Positions 1 to 9,923 of a stretch of DNA of 64,000 bases are shown here, piece by piece. Location of the stretch: NCBI GenBank assembly GCA_021014325.1, contig JAJGQC010000408.1, positions 1 through 64,000 on the forward strand. The letters are read 5' to 3'. The notes under the pieces are model-generated. The model did not search any database. It was not told the DNA's origin and was given only the letters and a program-made list of their open reading frames with translations. The position numbers and the translations under genes are program-made. Source of the stretch: Plazaster borealis. Its lineage: Eukaryota > Echinodermata > Asteroidea > Forcipulatida > Labidiasteridae. How positions within the stretch are numbered: the stretch's first letter is position 1; every line of letters starts with the position of its first letter.

Positions 1-391
1 ATACAATGAAAGGCATTTGGTTTTGCGTCTCTAAAAGACATTGAATTATACACACTATAAAACATATATCTAAAAACCACATGTACACAATTTCAAAGAT
101 TACGTAAATAAATATACATCCATAATTATTATTATCATACTTCTGGTAATGAAACCAAGGATGCCTCATAGGTGAACTACATCACTGTAGCTCGCAAGCC
201 TGAGGAAACCTGTACACAAGGGTGCTTGCTACATGTTTGTGAACCAGAAACACAGGGTTAAACCCCTACTTTTCCATGATAAGTGCTCTGGCTTTTTGTA
301 CATGTACTACTAATTTAGTACACAGGACCTACAGTATACGGCTTAATGTCCCTTTTGAAGGAAAAGGCAATTATGGTAGAGTGCATGTATC
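1..391. other. AT-rich spacer, nothing recognised
   Basis: No coding exon, tRNA or inverted-repeat element was recognised here. The final exon of the EMC5 gene, expected downstream on the minus strand, was looked for and not found, so this is probably intron 3. Confidence 0.5.
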
Positions 392-452
392 TTGCTCAAG
401 GACACAAGTGCCACGACTGGGACTCGAACCCACACCCTGCTCATCAGGGAAT
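392..452 (-). repeat. tRNA-derived SINE fragment
   Basis: Read on the minus strand, this contains a good RNA polymerase III B box, GGTTCGAGTCC, after GTGTG. The neighbourhood matches the better preserved SINE at 32.4-32.6 kb (same CACGAC, CCCACAC and CTGCT blocks). The A-box half is weak or lost, so it is read as a SINE relic and not a tRNA gene. Confidence 0.5.
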
Positions 453-483
453 GATTTCATCCAGCCATAATACATGTACATGT

Positions 484-526
484 GTAGACTGTGCAAGTCT
501 TGCACGATTCGAACATCGGAACCCAT
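484..526. repeat. Terminal fragment of a TIR element
   Basis: The run TAGACTGTGCAAGTCT, followed by an ATTCGAAC-type stretch, matches the terminus of the larger inverted-repeat element at 13929-14649. Only one end is visible here. Confidence 0.4.
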
Positions 527-793
527 TAAAGTCGATTTCCTTCATGAGTTTGTTTCTTTCACGCTGCTAAGCAATGTACGTAGGATCAACGTGGACCAAA
601 GTCCACATGGACAGTTCCGTTGGACCACGGAACAGTCCGTTGGAACTTTCAAAACACTAATGCACATTTTCAATCATGTAGGTTTAGCGTAGCGCTCTGG
701 CGGTCCAATGGATTGCAGGCCTGTGCCCAGGAACATTATATTGCACCAGAATGTGCCCGACTTTTGAGATGCTCCATAATCCTCCGCAACCAG

Positions 794-1048
794 GGCCCAA
801 TTTCATAAAGCTGCTTAACGGCCGTTTTGTGCTTGCTGCGCTGCTAACCAAAAATCACACGAAAAGGCATGCTAACCTTCTGGTGCTTACTGTATGAAAA
901 TGAATGATGTAACAATACAAATCCATGGTGAATGCCTAATTTTCTTTTAACCTGTGAAATACACTTTTGCTTAAGCAAATTTTTCTGCTTTAGTTAGCAC
1001 GAACATTTGCTTATCGTTAAGCAGCGCTATGATATTGGCAGGCCCCAT
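794..1048. mobile_element. MITE with GGGCCCAATTTCA-type ends
   Basis: The left end reads GGGCCCAATTTCATAAAGC then TGCTTAA. The right end, reverse-complemented, reads GGGGCCTGCCAATATCATAG then CGCTGCTTAA. These are imperfect terminal inverted repeats around about 200 bp of AT-rich, GCTTA-rich sequence. Related copies or ends are seen at 8246-8897 and near 58980-59166. The ends resemble Harbinger-type MITEs common in deuterostomes. Confidence 0.6.
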
Positions 1049-1140
1049 ACAACTTCCTGAATTAGGATTTTGGAGGGTTAGGATTAAGGGTAGAAGAGGA
1101 ACAGCCCAGAGGCTAATGCAGGGTAATAGATGCTACTTAC

Positions 1141-1244
1141 TTCTTCTCCATGTCTGCCATAGCTCTGATTCCCCTGAACTGCCCTGCTATGTTGAGAACA
1201 CCATAAATTGTGAACAGGAGACTGATCAAGCACTGGCAAATGAT
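1141..1244 (-). CDS. MMGT1: EMC5 exon 3 (second membrane helix)
   Basis: A 104-bp minus-strand exon follows acceptor TTCTCGGTCTGTAG and ends at donor GTAAGT in phase 2. It encodes a hydrophobic helix (CLISLLFTIYGVLNIAG) followed by QFRGIRAMADMEKK, matching the second helix and basic tail start of EMC5. The open frame on the opposite strand at 1029-1352 is a shadow of this exon. Confidence 0.9.
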
Positions 1245-4200
1245 CTACAGACCGAGAAGAAAGATTTCATTAGAAGAAGTTGTCAACAAATTCTGGATGT
1301 GGCGTGTCCGCTATTGTGCCTGACACAAGTGCAAATTGTAGTCGATCAATGATGATGATGTGACATTTGCCAATAAGTTATGGAATGGTCTACCGAAGCC
1401 CCTAAGCACAATGATTGATAGTTTTAAAGCAGTCCATAGGCTTAAAGGCACTGTACACGTTTGGTAATTACTCAAAATATCTATTAGCATAAAAAGTTAC
1501 TTGGTAACGAGCAACAGAGAGCTGTTGATAGTATAAAACATCGTGAGAAACGACTCCCTCTGAAGTAACGTAGTTTTTGAGAAAGAGGTAATTTCTCACT
1601 AAAATAATAAAAACTTCTTGCAAGAAGTTTTTATTCCTATCTGAAAGCACAGAAATTTGTACAACAAGGGTGTTTTTTCTTTCATCATTTTCTTGCAACT
1701 TCGATGACCACTTGAGCCCATATTTTCACAGGCTTGTTATTTTATGCATATGTTGGGATACACCAAGTGAGAACACTGGTCTTTGACAATTACCAAACGT
1801 GTACGATGCCTTTAAAAAGATATTTGCTAAACAGATAGATACTTGCCAACAGAAAAAAGTGCATGTTTTGAACATGTACCAAACGAAGTGATATTAATAT
1901 TGTCTCGATTTGTTTGTTTGTCCCCCGCCTTGATTAAGTTTTTCTGATGAGGCCACAAAAGCCATGGCTTCTGTTGCCCTGGTCTTAGGGCCTGGTAGGC
2001 CTATTGGTCTTAGGGTCTGGTGCAGTGCTGGTCTGGTGTTGGTCTTACATGTCTTAGGGGCCTGGTGTTGGTCTTAGGGCCTGTTCTTGATGTTAGTGCC
2101 TGGTCTTGGTGTTAGGGCCTGGTCTTAGTGTTAGGGCCTGGTCTTGGTGTTAGGGCCTGGTATTGGTCTTAGGGCCTGGTCTTGGTCTTTCGGCCTGGTA
2201 TTGATGCTAGGGCCTGGTGTTGGTCTTAGGGCCTGTTCTTGGTGTTAGTGCCTGGTCTTGGTGTTAGGGCCTGGTCTTGGTGTTAGTACCTGGTCTTGCT
2301 GTTATGGCCTGGTCTTGGTGTTAGTGCCTGGTCTTGGTGTTAGGGCCTGGTCTTGGTGTTAGGGCCTGGTCTTGGTGTTAGGGCCTGGTATTGGTGTTAG
2401 GGCCTGGTCTTGCTGTTATGGCCTGGTCTTGGTGTTAGTGCCTGGTCTTGGTGTTAGTGCCTGGTCTTGGTGTTAGGGCCTGGTCTTGGTGTTAGGGCCT
2501 GGTCTTGGTCTTTCGGCCTGGTATTGATGCTAGGGCCTGGTGTTGGTCTTAGGGCCTGTTCTTGGTGTTAGTGCCTGGTCTTGGTGTTAGGGCCTGGTCT
2601 TGGTGTTAGTACCTGGTCTTGGTGTTAGGGCCTGGTCTTGGTGTTAGTACCTGGTCTTGCTGTTATGGCCTGGTCTTGGTGTTAGTGCCTGGTCTTGGTG
2701 TTAGGGCCTGGTCTTGGTGTTAGGGCCTGGTCTTGGTGTTAGGGCCTGGTATTGGTCTTAGGGCCTGGTCTTGCTGTTATGGCCTGGTCTTGGTGTTAGT
2801 GCCTGGTCTTGGTGTTAGGGCCTGGTCTTGGTCTTTCGGCCTGGTATTGATGCTAGGGCCTGGTGTTGGTCTTAGGGCCTGTTCTTGGTGTAAGTGCCTG
2901 GTCTTGGTGTTAGGGCCTGGTCTTGGTGTTAGTGCCTGGTCTTGGTGTTAGTGCCTGGTCTTGGTGTTAGTGCCTGGTCTTGGTGTTAGGGCCTGGTCTT
3001 GGTCTTTCGGCCTGGTATTGATGCTAGGGCCTGGTGTTGGTCTTAGGGCCTGGTCTTGGTGTTAGGGCCTGGTCTTGGTGTTAGGGCCTGGTATTGGTCT
3101 TAGGGCCTGGTCTTGCTGTTATGGCCTGGTCTTGGTGTTAGTGCCTGGTCTTGGTGTTAGTGCCTGGTCTTGGTGTTAGGGCCTGGTCTTGGTGTTAGTG
3201 CCTGGTCTTGGTGTTAGTGCCTGGTATTGGTCTTAGGGCCTGGTCTTGCTGTTATGGCCTGGTCTTGGTGTTAGTGCCTGGTCTTGGTGTTAGTGCCTGG
3301 TCTTGGTGTTAGGGCCTGGTCTTGGTGTTAGTGCCTGGTCTTGGTGTTAGTGCCTGGTCTTGGTGTTAGTGCCTGGTCTTGGTGTTAGTGCCTGGTCTTG
3401 GTGTTAGTGCCTGGTCTTGGTGTTAGGGCCTGGTCTTGGTGTTAGTGCCTGGTCTTGGTGTTAGGGCCTGGTCTTGGTCTTTCGGCCTGGTATTGATGCT
3501 AGGGCCTGGTGTTGGTCTTAGGGCCTGGTCTTGGTGTTAGGGCCTGGTCTTGGTGTTAGTGCCTGGTCTTGGTGTTAGGGCCTGGTCTTGGTGTTAGGGC
3601 CTGGTCTTGGTGTTAGGGCCTGGTATTGGTCTTAGGGCCTGGTCTTGCTGTTATGGCCTGGTCTTGGTGTTAGTGCCTGGTCTTGGTGTTAGTGCCTGGT
3701 CTTGGTGTTAGGGCCTGGTCTTGGTGTTAGGGCCTGGTCTTGGTGTTAGGGCCTGGTCTTGGTGTTAGGGCCTGGTATTGGTCTTAGGGCCTGGTCTTGC
3801 TGTTATGGCCTGGTCTTGGTGTTAGTGCCTGGTCTTGGTGTTAGTGCCTGGTCTTGGTGTTAGGGCCTGGTCTTGGTGTTAGTGCCTGGTCTTGGTGTTA
3901 GTGCCTGGTCTTGGTGTTAGTGCCTGGTCTTGGTGTTAGTGCCTGGTCTTGGTGTTAGTGCCTGGTCTTGGTGTTAGGGCCTGGTCTTGGTGTTAGTGCC
4001 TGGTCTTGGTGTTAGGGCCTGGTCTTGGTCTTTCGGCCTGGTATTGATGCTAGGGCCTGGTGTTGGTCTTAGGGCCTGGTCTTGGTGTTATGGCCTGGTC
4101 TTGGTGTTAGTGCCTGGTCTTGGTGTTAGGGCCTGGTCTTGGTGTTAGGGCCTGGTCTTGGTGTTAGGGCCTGGTATTGGTCTTAGGGCCTGGTCTTGCT

Positions 4201-7200
4201 GTTATGGCCTGGTCTTGGTGTTAGTGCCTGGTCTTGGTGTTAGTGCCTGGTCTTGGTGTTAGGGCCTGGTCTTGGTGTTAGGGCCTGGTCTTGGTGTTAG
4301 GGCCTGGTCTTGGTGTTAGGGCCTGGTATTGGTCTTAGGGCCTGGTCTTGCTGTTATGGCCTGGTCTTGGTGTTAGTGCCTGGTCTTGGTGTTAGGGCCT
4401 GGTCTTGGTCTTTCGGCCTGGTATTGATGCTAGGGCCTGGTGTTGGTCTTAGGGCCTGTTCTTGGTGTAAGTGCCTGGTCTTGGTGTTAGTGCCTGGTCT
4501 TGGTGTTAGTGCCTGGTCTTGGTGTTAGTGCCTGGTCTTGGTGTTAGTGCCTGGTCTTGGTGTTAGGGCCTGGTCTTGGTCTTTCGGCCTGGTATTGATG
4601 CTAGGGCCTGGTGTTGGTCTTAGGGCCTGGTGTTGGTCTTAGGGCCTGGTCTTGTTCTTCGGACCCCTTCAAATGTTTTTCATACACTTTTAGGCTTCAC
4701 CATGTTCACAATGGAAGTGCCGTTTTCAAAATGAAAATGGCCTTGATGAAACTCCAGACCCGTGATTGCACAGCGCATTGAGATGCCTAGCATTAGCAAT
4801 GCGAGATATATAACAAATTTGTATTATACTTACATCAACAGGTAATCTTGTAAACTCTTGCTCGGTTAATCGCAAATATGTCCTGTCTAAAATATCAAAA
4901 AGGAGGTACATTAAAATGGATCATAAGTTCAAAGGCAAGTAAAGATAACATGCAAAGAAATCTCACCATGTATGTAGTTTTAGGTTGAACTTAGAGTAAA
5001 CTGACTCGAGCGGGATTTGAACCTTCCACCTCGTAGGATTAACGTCCTGAGGTCGCAGTTTCAAATTCCAAATCTAGTCAATTTCTCTTTGTTCAACCTT
5101 ACATTATTTAAAATGTACCCAGTCAGTTTCCCTTGTGGTTTACATCTACCATACAGTGTAGGTTACAAAAGCCAGTGGGAGGAAATTGGGCTGTGTCCGA
5201 ATTGGCGGCTACAGCTATGGCTACAGATAGGGTAAAGTTCGCGCAAGGACCAATGGTTAACTAGTGGTTTTTTACTGACATACCTGTACGTAGGGCATGA
5301 GCAAAGAAGTTGAAGTAGGAACGACTCTAATCATGATTGTCATGTCAACGCGACCGCCAGCTCACTGGGCGTTATCATTAACTGATAACTGGTCCTCTCT
5401 GCACTGTGCTATGAAAACGGCTATTGATAACCAGCCATGCGACCATGCCCGGTAGGCTGGTTCCAAAAAGTCGACTAGCTTAGTCCAACCATCGTCGACT
5501 AGTCAGAATTCAGGCTAACGTAGTCGAACTAAAGTCAACGACAGTCCTTGCGCGAACTTGGCCCTAGATTGCTGTGTCATCATGCGTTGGAAAGTATAGT
5601 ATATCCTTAGCAACAGTCGTAGCTGTAACTGTAGCCGCCAATTCAGAAACAGCCGAATTTTGGAAAAAATCCACAAGACTGCAGTGCTTGTATTTTTTTT
5701 GTAGCTCAAAACTTTTACTGGATAATTTGTTTCAAGACCTGGACCGAAATGAGACAAAAGTCTATCTACAGAGTGTCACAATAAAACTTGTTTTAATTTG
5801 AACAAGCACTAATCGAAGATTTATCTCATTTCCTTACTTGTAATTCTTTCATACTCAACAGAATTGAAAGATATTTATCAGACTGAAAGCCAACAGTTTT
5901 AAAATTAAAGATTGTGAGGTGTTATTATTTAAAAACACAAGACCACCAGAATTATCCGGTCATAAGTTTACTGGTCCGACACTAAAAATACTGGCCTCGG
6001 GGCCTCAATCCAGCGTTTATTTTGAGCCCTGGATTTGGTACAAAATTTCATTTATAGGGCCTAATTATAATGTTTATTGTAAAATGTGAGATTAATTAAA
6101 AAAGCAACATAAGAAAAAAAAACCCAGGTACATGTAAGTCTCCTGATGAAATGCATTTTAGCCTCTAAGAAAAACTCTACTAGAGTAAAAAAACCTGAGG
6201 CCTTGGCCTTGAACAACTCTTGGTGAAACAAAATTACATAAAAAACGTCAGTTCCTGGAATAGGAATCCCAAGATGTTTTTATCATTATAAAACAAGTTT
6301 GCTTCAGGATTAAACAATCCTTTTCCTAATTACCCATGAGGGATTATTCTCTTTTTTAATTCTAGCCACAAATAATTTGTTTTCTTATTGAATCCCTGTG
6401 GACACCCTTGTTTGTATACTGACTGTCTAGAGCTTTTCTCATTGAAATTTCCAGATTTTAATGACAGCGTACTTTTGTTACGGTCATGTTTCTGAAGCAC
6501 AATCAGACCATTGGAAAGCCGTTACATGTACATCAGAGCTGCCAACGTTTGCATCTTGCAATCAGGGAGATTTTGTACAACAACAGTGTCTCCCTTAACA
6601 GTGGTTCGCTGGCCAAAAGCCAGTTTAAAAAATACCAGAGGACCAGTCAAAATGCCCGCCAAGTGGTCCGACTGGCTAATTCAGTTTGATAAGCATCCCT
6701 GTTTCATTTGAAATATGGAGTGGACTAGTGCAAAATGTGATAGACTAGTGAAATGACAGGCTAACTGGTCCTGCTGGCGAGTCACTAAAAAAGTTAAGGG
6801 CAAACCCTGACCAATCAGGGAGATAGAATTACATTCAGCATAATAGGGAAAAAGTTTCCACAATCAGGAAGATGTTTAAATTTGTCCATCAGAACAGGGA
6901 AAGATTGTTTTATTTTCAGGGAATTTTCTGCAGAATTAGGGAGAGTTGGCAGCTCTGGTTACACGTAGGCCATTGCAACAGCCAATCATCGACCCACATC
7001 CAGCATGTCCAGTAAAAAAGATGGCATGCTGTTAAGAGATAAAAGGCCTCACAATAATGCAGTATATTCCATCTTTTACAAATCTTGGCTGGTATGTGAA
7101 AGGAAAAGGTCTTTGACAAACTCATTAGGCATGAACCCATCCAAAGTGTCATTCTTTAAAGTGCCTTTTCACCAGGCCCACCGAATCATGATCACAGGGT

Positions 7201-9351
7201 CTACGTGAAATAGTTGGCTGTACACATGCAACTTGCCAAAGTGCCTCACCACACGAGGCATGACTACCGCCAAACATGCACAGACACTTGAATGCCAAGT
7301 TATAAGACTTATGTGTTGCTTAAAGTTTTGCTTAGAGTTTTGTGTGTTATTGCATACATTACTCCGAAGCGAACTGGTTCTAAAACTTCATATCAAGTCT
7401 TTTGGTTGTTCACTCAATAAAACATGAGTTCAGGAATGCAAAAATAAAAATATTGAATACAAAATAAATATGGTGTTGACGGCATATTGCTCAACGATCA
7501 CTTCACACGCTCATGGACATGAGGTTGCAGCCATGTATTTATTTGCATTTTTCATGAAACACAACAAACATTCGGGTAGACTGCGTGCCCTCTTTCGGCG
7601 TTGCTCTGTTCCTATGCATATTCGGTGTATGCACATTGTTTGTGTTAACAAGAGTAGTAAATAACCAACATGTTGGTCGATTTTTGGTTATGGTATAATA
7701 TTCAGTTGGTGTATTTTTGTACATTGTAATGTGTGCTATACAATGTATGCATATTATGTGTACATGTATGCACATTGTTTGTGTCAACCGGATACTACCA
7801 TAACCAAAAATCGGCCAAAATGTTGGTTATTTACTACTCCGGTTGACACAAACAATGTGCATACACCGAATATGCATAGGAACATTTTTAAACCAAACAA
7901 TCTGCAAACGGGGCACAAAGAACATAAACAAAGTTTTCAGCTGTCATGCATGCATGTACATGTAGGCCCATATTTTAATCAGGTCACACAAATGAATGAA
8001 CTTTTTGATATAAATTTTTTCACTATTTAGTGCAGCAACCGTTTTACACCCAGGGCGTCAGTTGGCAGTGCAACGGAGACCGACGTCCTACCAGGGCCAG
8101 GTGGGAGCCCAGAGTCAGAGGCAGTTGAGTCAGGCTACATGAATTTATTTAACACAAAAAATATTTTCTTGTTTACACCCTTAAGTAACAAGTGAACAAG
8201 TGGCAGTCGGATACAGCACCATTAGAATAGTCAATCTGTCAGTAGGCCCAATTTCACAGAGTCTGCTGCTTGAGTTTAAAGCACAAAAAGTAGCTACATG
8301 TACATTAAAAGCACAACCAAATTTAGACAAAGTAACTGGGGCGCTGTACTCCTTTTTTGAAATTTTGACATCATCGGTCGTACTAGCGCCCCAGATTACG
8401 GTTGTCTTTTCCCCGAGGGATCTTCAATTTAGACGGGTGCCTTGCCTCAACCGTGATAACAGGGCGGTTGAGGCAGGACACCCGTCTAAAATTGGACAGG
8501 TGTGCTGCCTCAACCGCGTTTTTATCACGATTGAGGCAAGGCACCCGTCAAATCGACGGGTGCCCTACCTCAAACTGCGTAGTCGTCACGGTTGAGGCAG
8601 AGCACCCGTCTAAAATCCAACCGAGAGTTGGATGAAGATCCCTCGGGAACTGGGGCGCTAGTACAACAGATGATGTCGAAATTTTGAAAAAGGAGTAGGC
8701 TAGGCTACAGCGCCCCAGTAATACTGGGTCTCAAATTTATGCTTGAAACCAATACCAGAATAACTTCAATACGGTTACCAGCCAAATTACCATGTCACAT
8801 ACAGTACAATCCGTCACTGCTATCCTTCTTTCTTATTTTTGGCATTTAACTAAAAAAGCACTTTGATTGTTTTCTTCTCTATATGAAATTGGGCCCTCCC
8901 TAGTTCCTGTGCACGGTCTGCGTTTGTGCAGAGTTCAGTTATAATATAGGTTCGGTTCGGTTCAGTTCAGTTCAGTTCAGTTCTTTAATTATAAAGGTTC
9001 CTTTTAAAGCTTCCTCCATTTGCACTTTAGTTGAGTTGAGAATTGAAAGCCGTCTTGATTGAACGTTGGAGTTTAGAAAACCAAATTGCAAAGACAAAGA
9101 AAGACGAAGAACTGAAAAGTACCGGTCCAATCTGCCAATTCACCAAACAAAATACAATCGAGCCCCATTTCCTTCCCTTTAAATTGTTCTTTTCCCTAAA
9201 GTTAAATTACCAAAACTAAAACCATTAAAACCAATTATAAGGTTATGTGAGTCGACTCATGATGAAGATACTTACGTTGTGCAGCTGAATAACCGGCATG
9301 TGCAAGTCCCAAGAATCCGACCAAAAGTGTGACACTGCTGAACGTCGCCAT
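1141..9351 (-). CDS. MMGT1: EMC5/MMGT1, ER membrane protein complex subunit 5 (three of the exons; 3' end outside window)
   Basis: Three minus-strand exons splice in phase: 9276-9351 (ATG start), 4834-4886 and 1141-1244. The product starts MATFSSVTLLVGFLGLAH and continues across the first junction as SAAQHRTYLRLTEQEF, then LPVD, then a second hydrophobic helix ending FTIYGVLNIAGQFRGI. This order (short first helix, SAAQHR-x-Y-x-RLTE loop, LP-[VI]-D, second helix, GEF/GQF-like end) is diagnostic of EMC5, also called membrane magnesium transporter 1. The family member is a small two-helix ER/Golgi protein that helps the EMC insert tail-anchored and multipass proteins. Intron phases are 1, 0 and 2, with GT-AG boundaries in each case. 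The conserved C-terminal cytosolic tail (about 40 residues in relatives) is not in the window, so the gene runs off the left edge. Intron 2 carries a 2.7 kb minisatellite. Confidence is high for identity. Confidence 0.93.
1442..1815. mobile_element. TTAA-flanked MITE, family A, copy 1
   Basis: TTAA precedes AGGCACTGTACACGTTTGGT at the left, and the mirror image ACCAAACGTGTACGATGCCT precedes TTAA at the right. Internal blocks (ACTTGGTAACGAGCAACAG, CTCTGAAGTAACGTAG, CTTCTTGCAAGAAG) recur in the copies at 17685, 21110, 27010, 59294 and 62159. TTAA duplications suggest piggyBac-type mobilisation, which is an inference. It lies in EMC5 intron 3. Confidence 0.8.
1978..4665. repeat. 19-bp minisatellite, about 140 units, with higher-order pattern
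   Basis: The unit is CCTGGTCTTGGTGTTAGGG. Successive CCTGG starts are 19 bp apart (2118, 2137, 2156). Variant units (GTGTTAGTG, TTGCTGTTATG, CTTTCGGCCTGGTATTGAT) form longer blocks. The TTTCGGCCTGG variant falls at 2191, 2514, 2837, 3008, 3483, 4034, 4414 and 4585; every spacing is a multiple of 19 (17, 17, 9, 25, 29, 20 and 9 units). The array is G+T-rich on the plus strand and lies wholly in intron 2 of EMC5. The 72-codon open frames inside it are by-products of the repeat. Confidence 0.97.
4834..4886 (-). CDS. MMGT1: EMC5 exon 2 (conserved loop)
   Basis: A 53-bp minus-strand exon lies between the acceptor TTTTGATATTTTAG and the donor GTAAGT. It encodes RTYLRLTEQEFTRLPVD, the lumenal/cytosolic loop signature of EMC5, and ends in phase 0. 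The exon alone is too short for an ORF search to flag as a gene; its identity comes from the join with exon 1 and the splice sites. Confidence 0.92.
5009..5060 (-). repeat. tRNA-like fragment (SINE relic)
   Basis: On the minus strand the run GGAAGGTTCAAATCCCGCTC holds a B box (GGTTCAAATCC) next to a possible variable-arm hairpin around CCTCAGGACGTTAATCC. No convincing full cloverleaf was drawn, so a functional tRNA is not claimed. Confidence 0.35.
5189..5656. mobile_element. TIR element, CGAATTGGCGGCTACAGC family
   Basis: The left end GGCTGTGTCCGAATTGGCGG, then CTACAGCTATGGCTACAG, pairs with the right end CTGTAACTGTAGCCGCCAAT then TCAGAAACAGCC. Inside, GTTCGCGCAAGGAC near 5236 pairs with GTCCTTGCGCGAAC near 5542, forming a second inverted pair. 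A 77-bp foldback of the same ends sits at 47336-47412. There is no coding capacity. Confidence 0.65.
5660..7600. other. Spacer or intron sequence, no gene recognised
   Basis: This AT-rich stretch (most of EMC5 intron 1) has only short random open frames. Fragments such as the poly-purine runs near 6110 and the GCTGCCAAC blocks near 6538 and 6945 in opposite orientation hint at an old inverted-repeat element, but boundaries could not be drawn. Confidence 0.4.
7608..7884. repeat. Foldback element with about 88-bp arms
   Basis: The left arm (7608-7695) begins TTCCTATGCATATTCGGTGT and runs through GTAGTAAATAACCAACATG to TTTTTGGTTATGGTA. The right arm (7796-7884) is its near-perfect reverse complement. 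The loop carries a further partial copy of the arm (TATGCACATTGTTTGTGT). No open frame of note. Confidence 0.8.
8246..8897. mobile_element. Outer MITE (GGCCCAATTTCA ends) hosting a nested element
   Basis: The left end GTAGGCCCAATTTCACAGAG and right end CTATATGAAATTGGGCCCT are inverted. Between them lies a second complete inverted-repeat element (8333-8722). The ends match the MITE at 794-1048, so this is a nested insertion. Confidence 0.6.
8333..8722. mobile_element. Nested foldback with three tandem internal hairpins
   Basis: Ends are ACTGGGGCGCTGTACTCC and its inverse near 8700-8722, with an inner GTCGTACTAGCGCCCCAG/CTGGGGCGCTAGTAC pair. The centre (about 8437-8613) consists of six alternating copies of a motif near GACGGGTGCCTTGCCTCAAC, paired head to head as three hairpins (8437/8490, 8497/8555, 8556/8613). 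Its GC content is higher than the surroundings. Open frames crossing it are not genes. Confidence 0.75.
8948..8985. repeat. Pentanucleotide microsatellite
   Basis: Tandem GGTTC then AGTTC units, about seven copies. Confidence 0.85.
9276..9351 (-). CDS. MMGT1: EMC5 exon 1 (start codon, first membrane helix)
   Basis: The start codon is at 9349-9351 (read on the minus strand), preceded by a run of A. Twenty-five codons plus one base end at C, followed by the consensus donor GTAAGT. The encoded stretch is a hydrophobic helix ending in AHAGYSAAQ, and the last base joins AC of exon 2 to make the His of the conserved SAAQHR motif. That join supports both the start and the splice phase. Confidence 0.92.
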
Positions 9352-9477
9352 TTTTAAAACAGTTGCAGGTTACCAACGGCTGTTTTATGGTCATCGTGTC
9401 GTTTGGAAAGAATCGATAATTGGCATGCAAGAGCCGTTGGCGTAAAAGTCCAGCGAAGGGAAGGCAATTTTTAAAAA

Positions 9478-9923
9478 AAGGACACGTTGCCTTGGATTGG
9501 GCGATTTGGGCTATGAAAAGCGTTTAAAAGCATATTCATTTGTATATGGTTGGAAATATGTTTTAAAAGTAGAATTTAATGATCCACACAAAGATTCCAC
9601 GAAATTGTGTGGTTTTCCTTTTACACAATGTTCACAAATTCACACATAACTTACATGATTTAAAGTAAATAATGATAGAAAGGGTTCCTTAAAATATTTC
9701 TGCCTGAAAAGCTTTCGTTTCTGAGAAATGAGTAAAACAATAATTTTTATCATGCGTGACAATTTGAAAAACAGAAAACACATAAGGTCTCTTTACTATT
9801 TTCTCGTGACCTCGATGACCAATTAAGCTCAAACTTTCACAGGTTTGTTCATGCATAATGTTGAATCACAACAAATGTGGACACTAATTTTGAGCTGTTA
9901 CCAAAAGTGTACAATACCTTTAA
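9478..9923. repeat. Joined MITE remnants upstream of EMC5
   Basis: 9478-9630 matches the left arm of the foldback at 14838-15150 (CTTGGATTGGGCG, AAAAGCGTTT, ATGGTTGGAAA). From roughly 9590 to 9923 it matches, in inverse, the TTAA-flanked MITE at 21917-22259 (ACCTCGATGACCAATTAAGC, TTCACAGGTTTGTTCATGC, ACCAAAAGTGTACAATACCT then TTAA). Confidence 0.65.

Noticed and set aside
1029..1352. 107-codon plus-strand open frame
   Set aside because: It lies across EMC5 exon 3, which is on the minus strand with splice sites and family similarity.
2733..2951. 72-codon open frames in the minisatellite (also 4310-4528)
   Set aside because: They are translations of a 19-bp repeat that cycles through all three frames every 57 bp; no start, splice or homology support.
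8200..8595. 131-codon open frame
   Set aside because: It crosses the inverted-repeat motifs of a nested foldback, so its length comes from the repeat.
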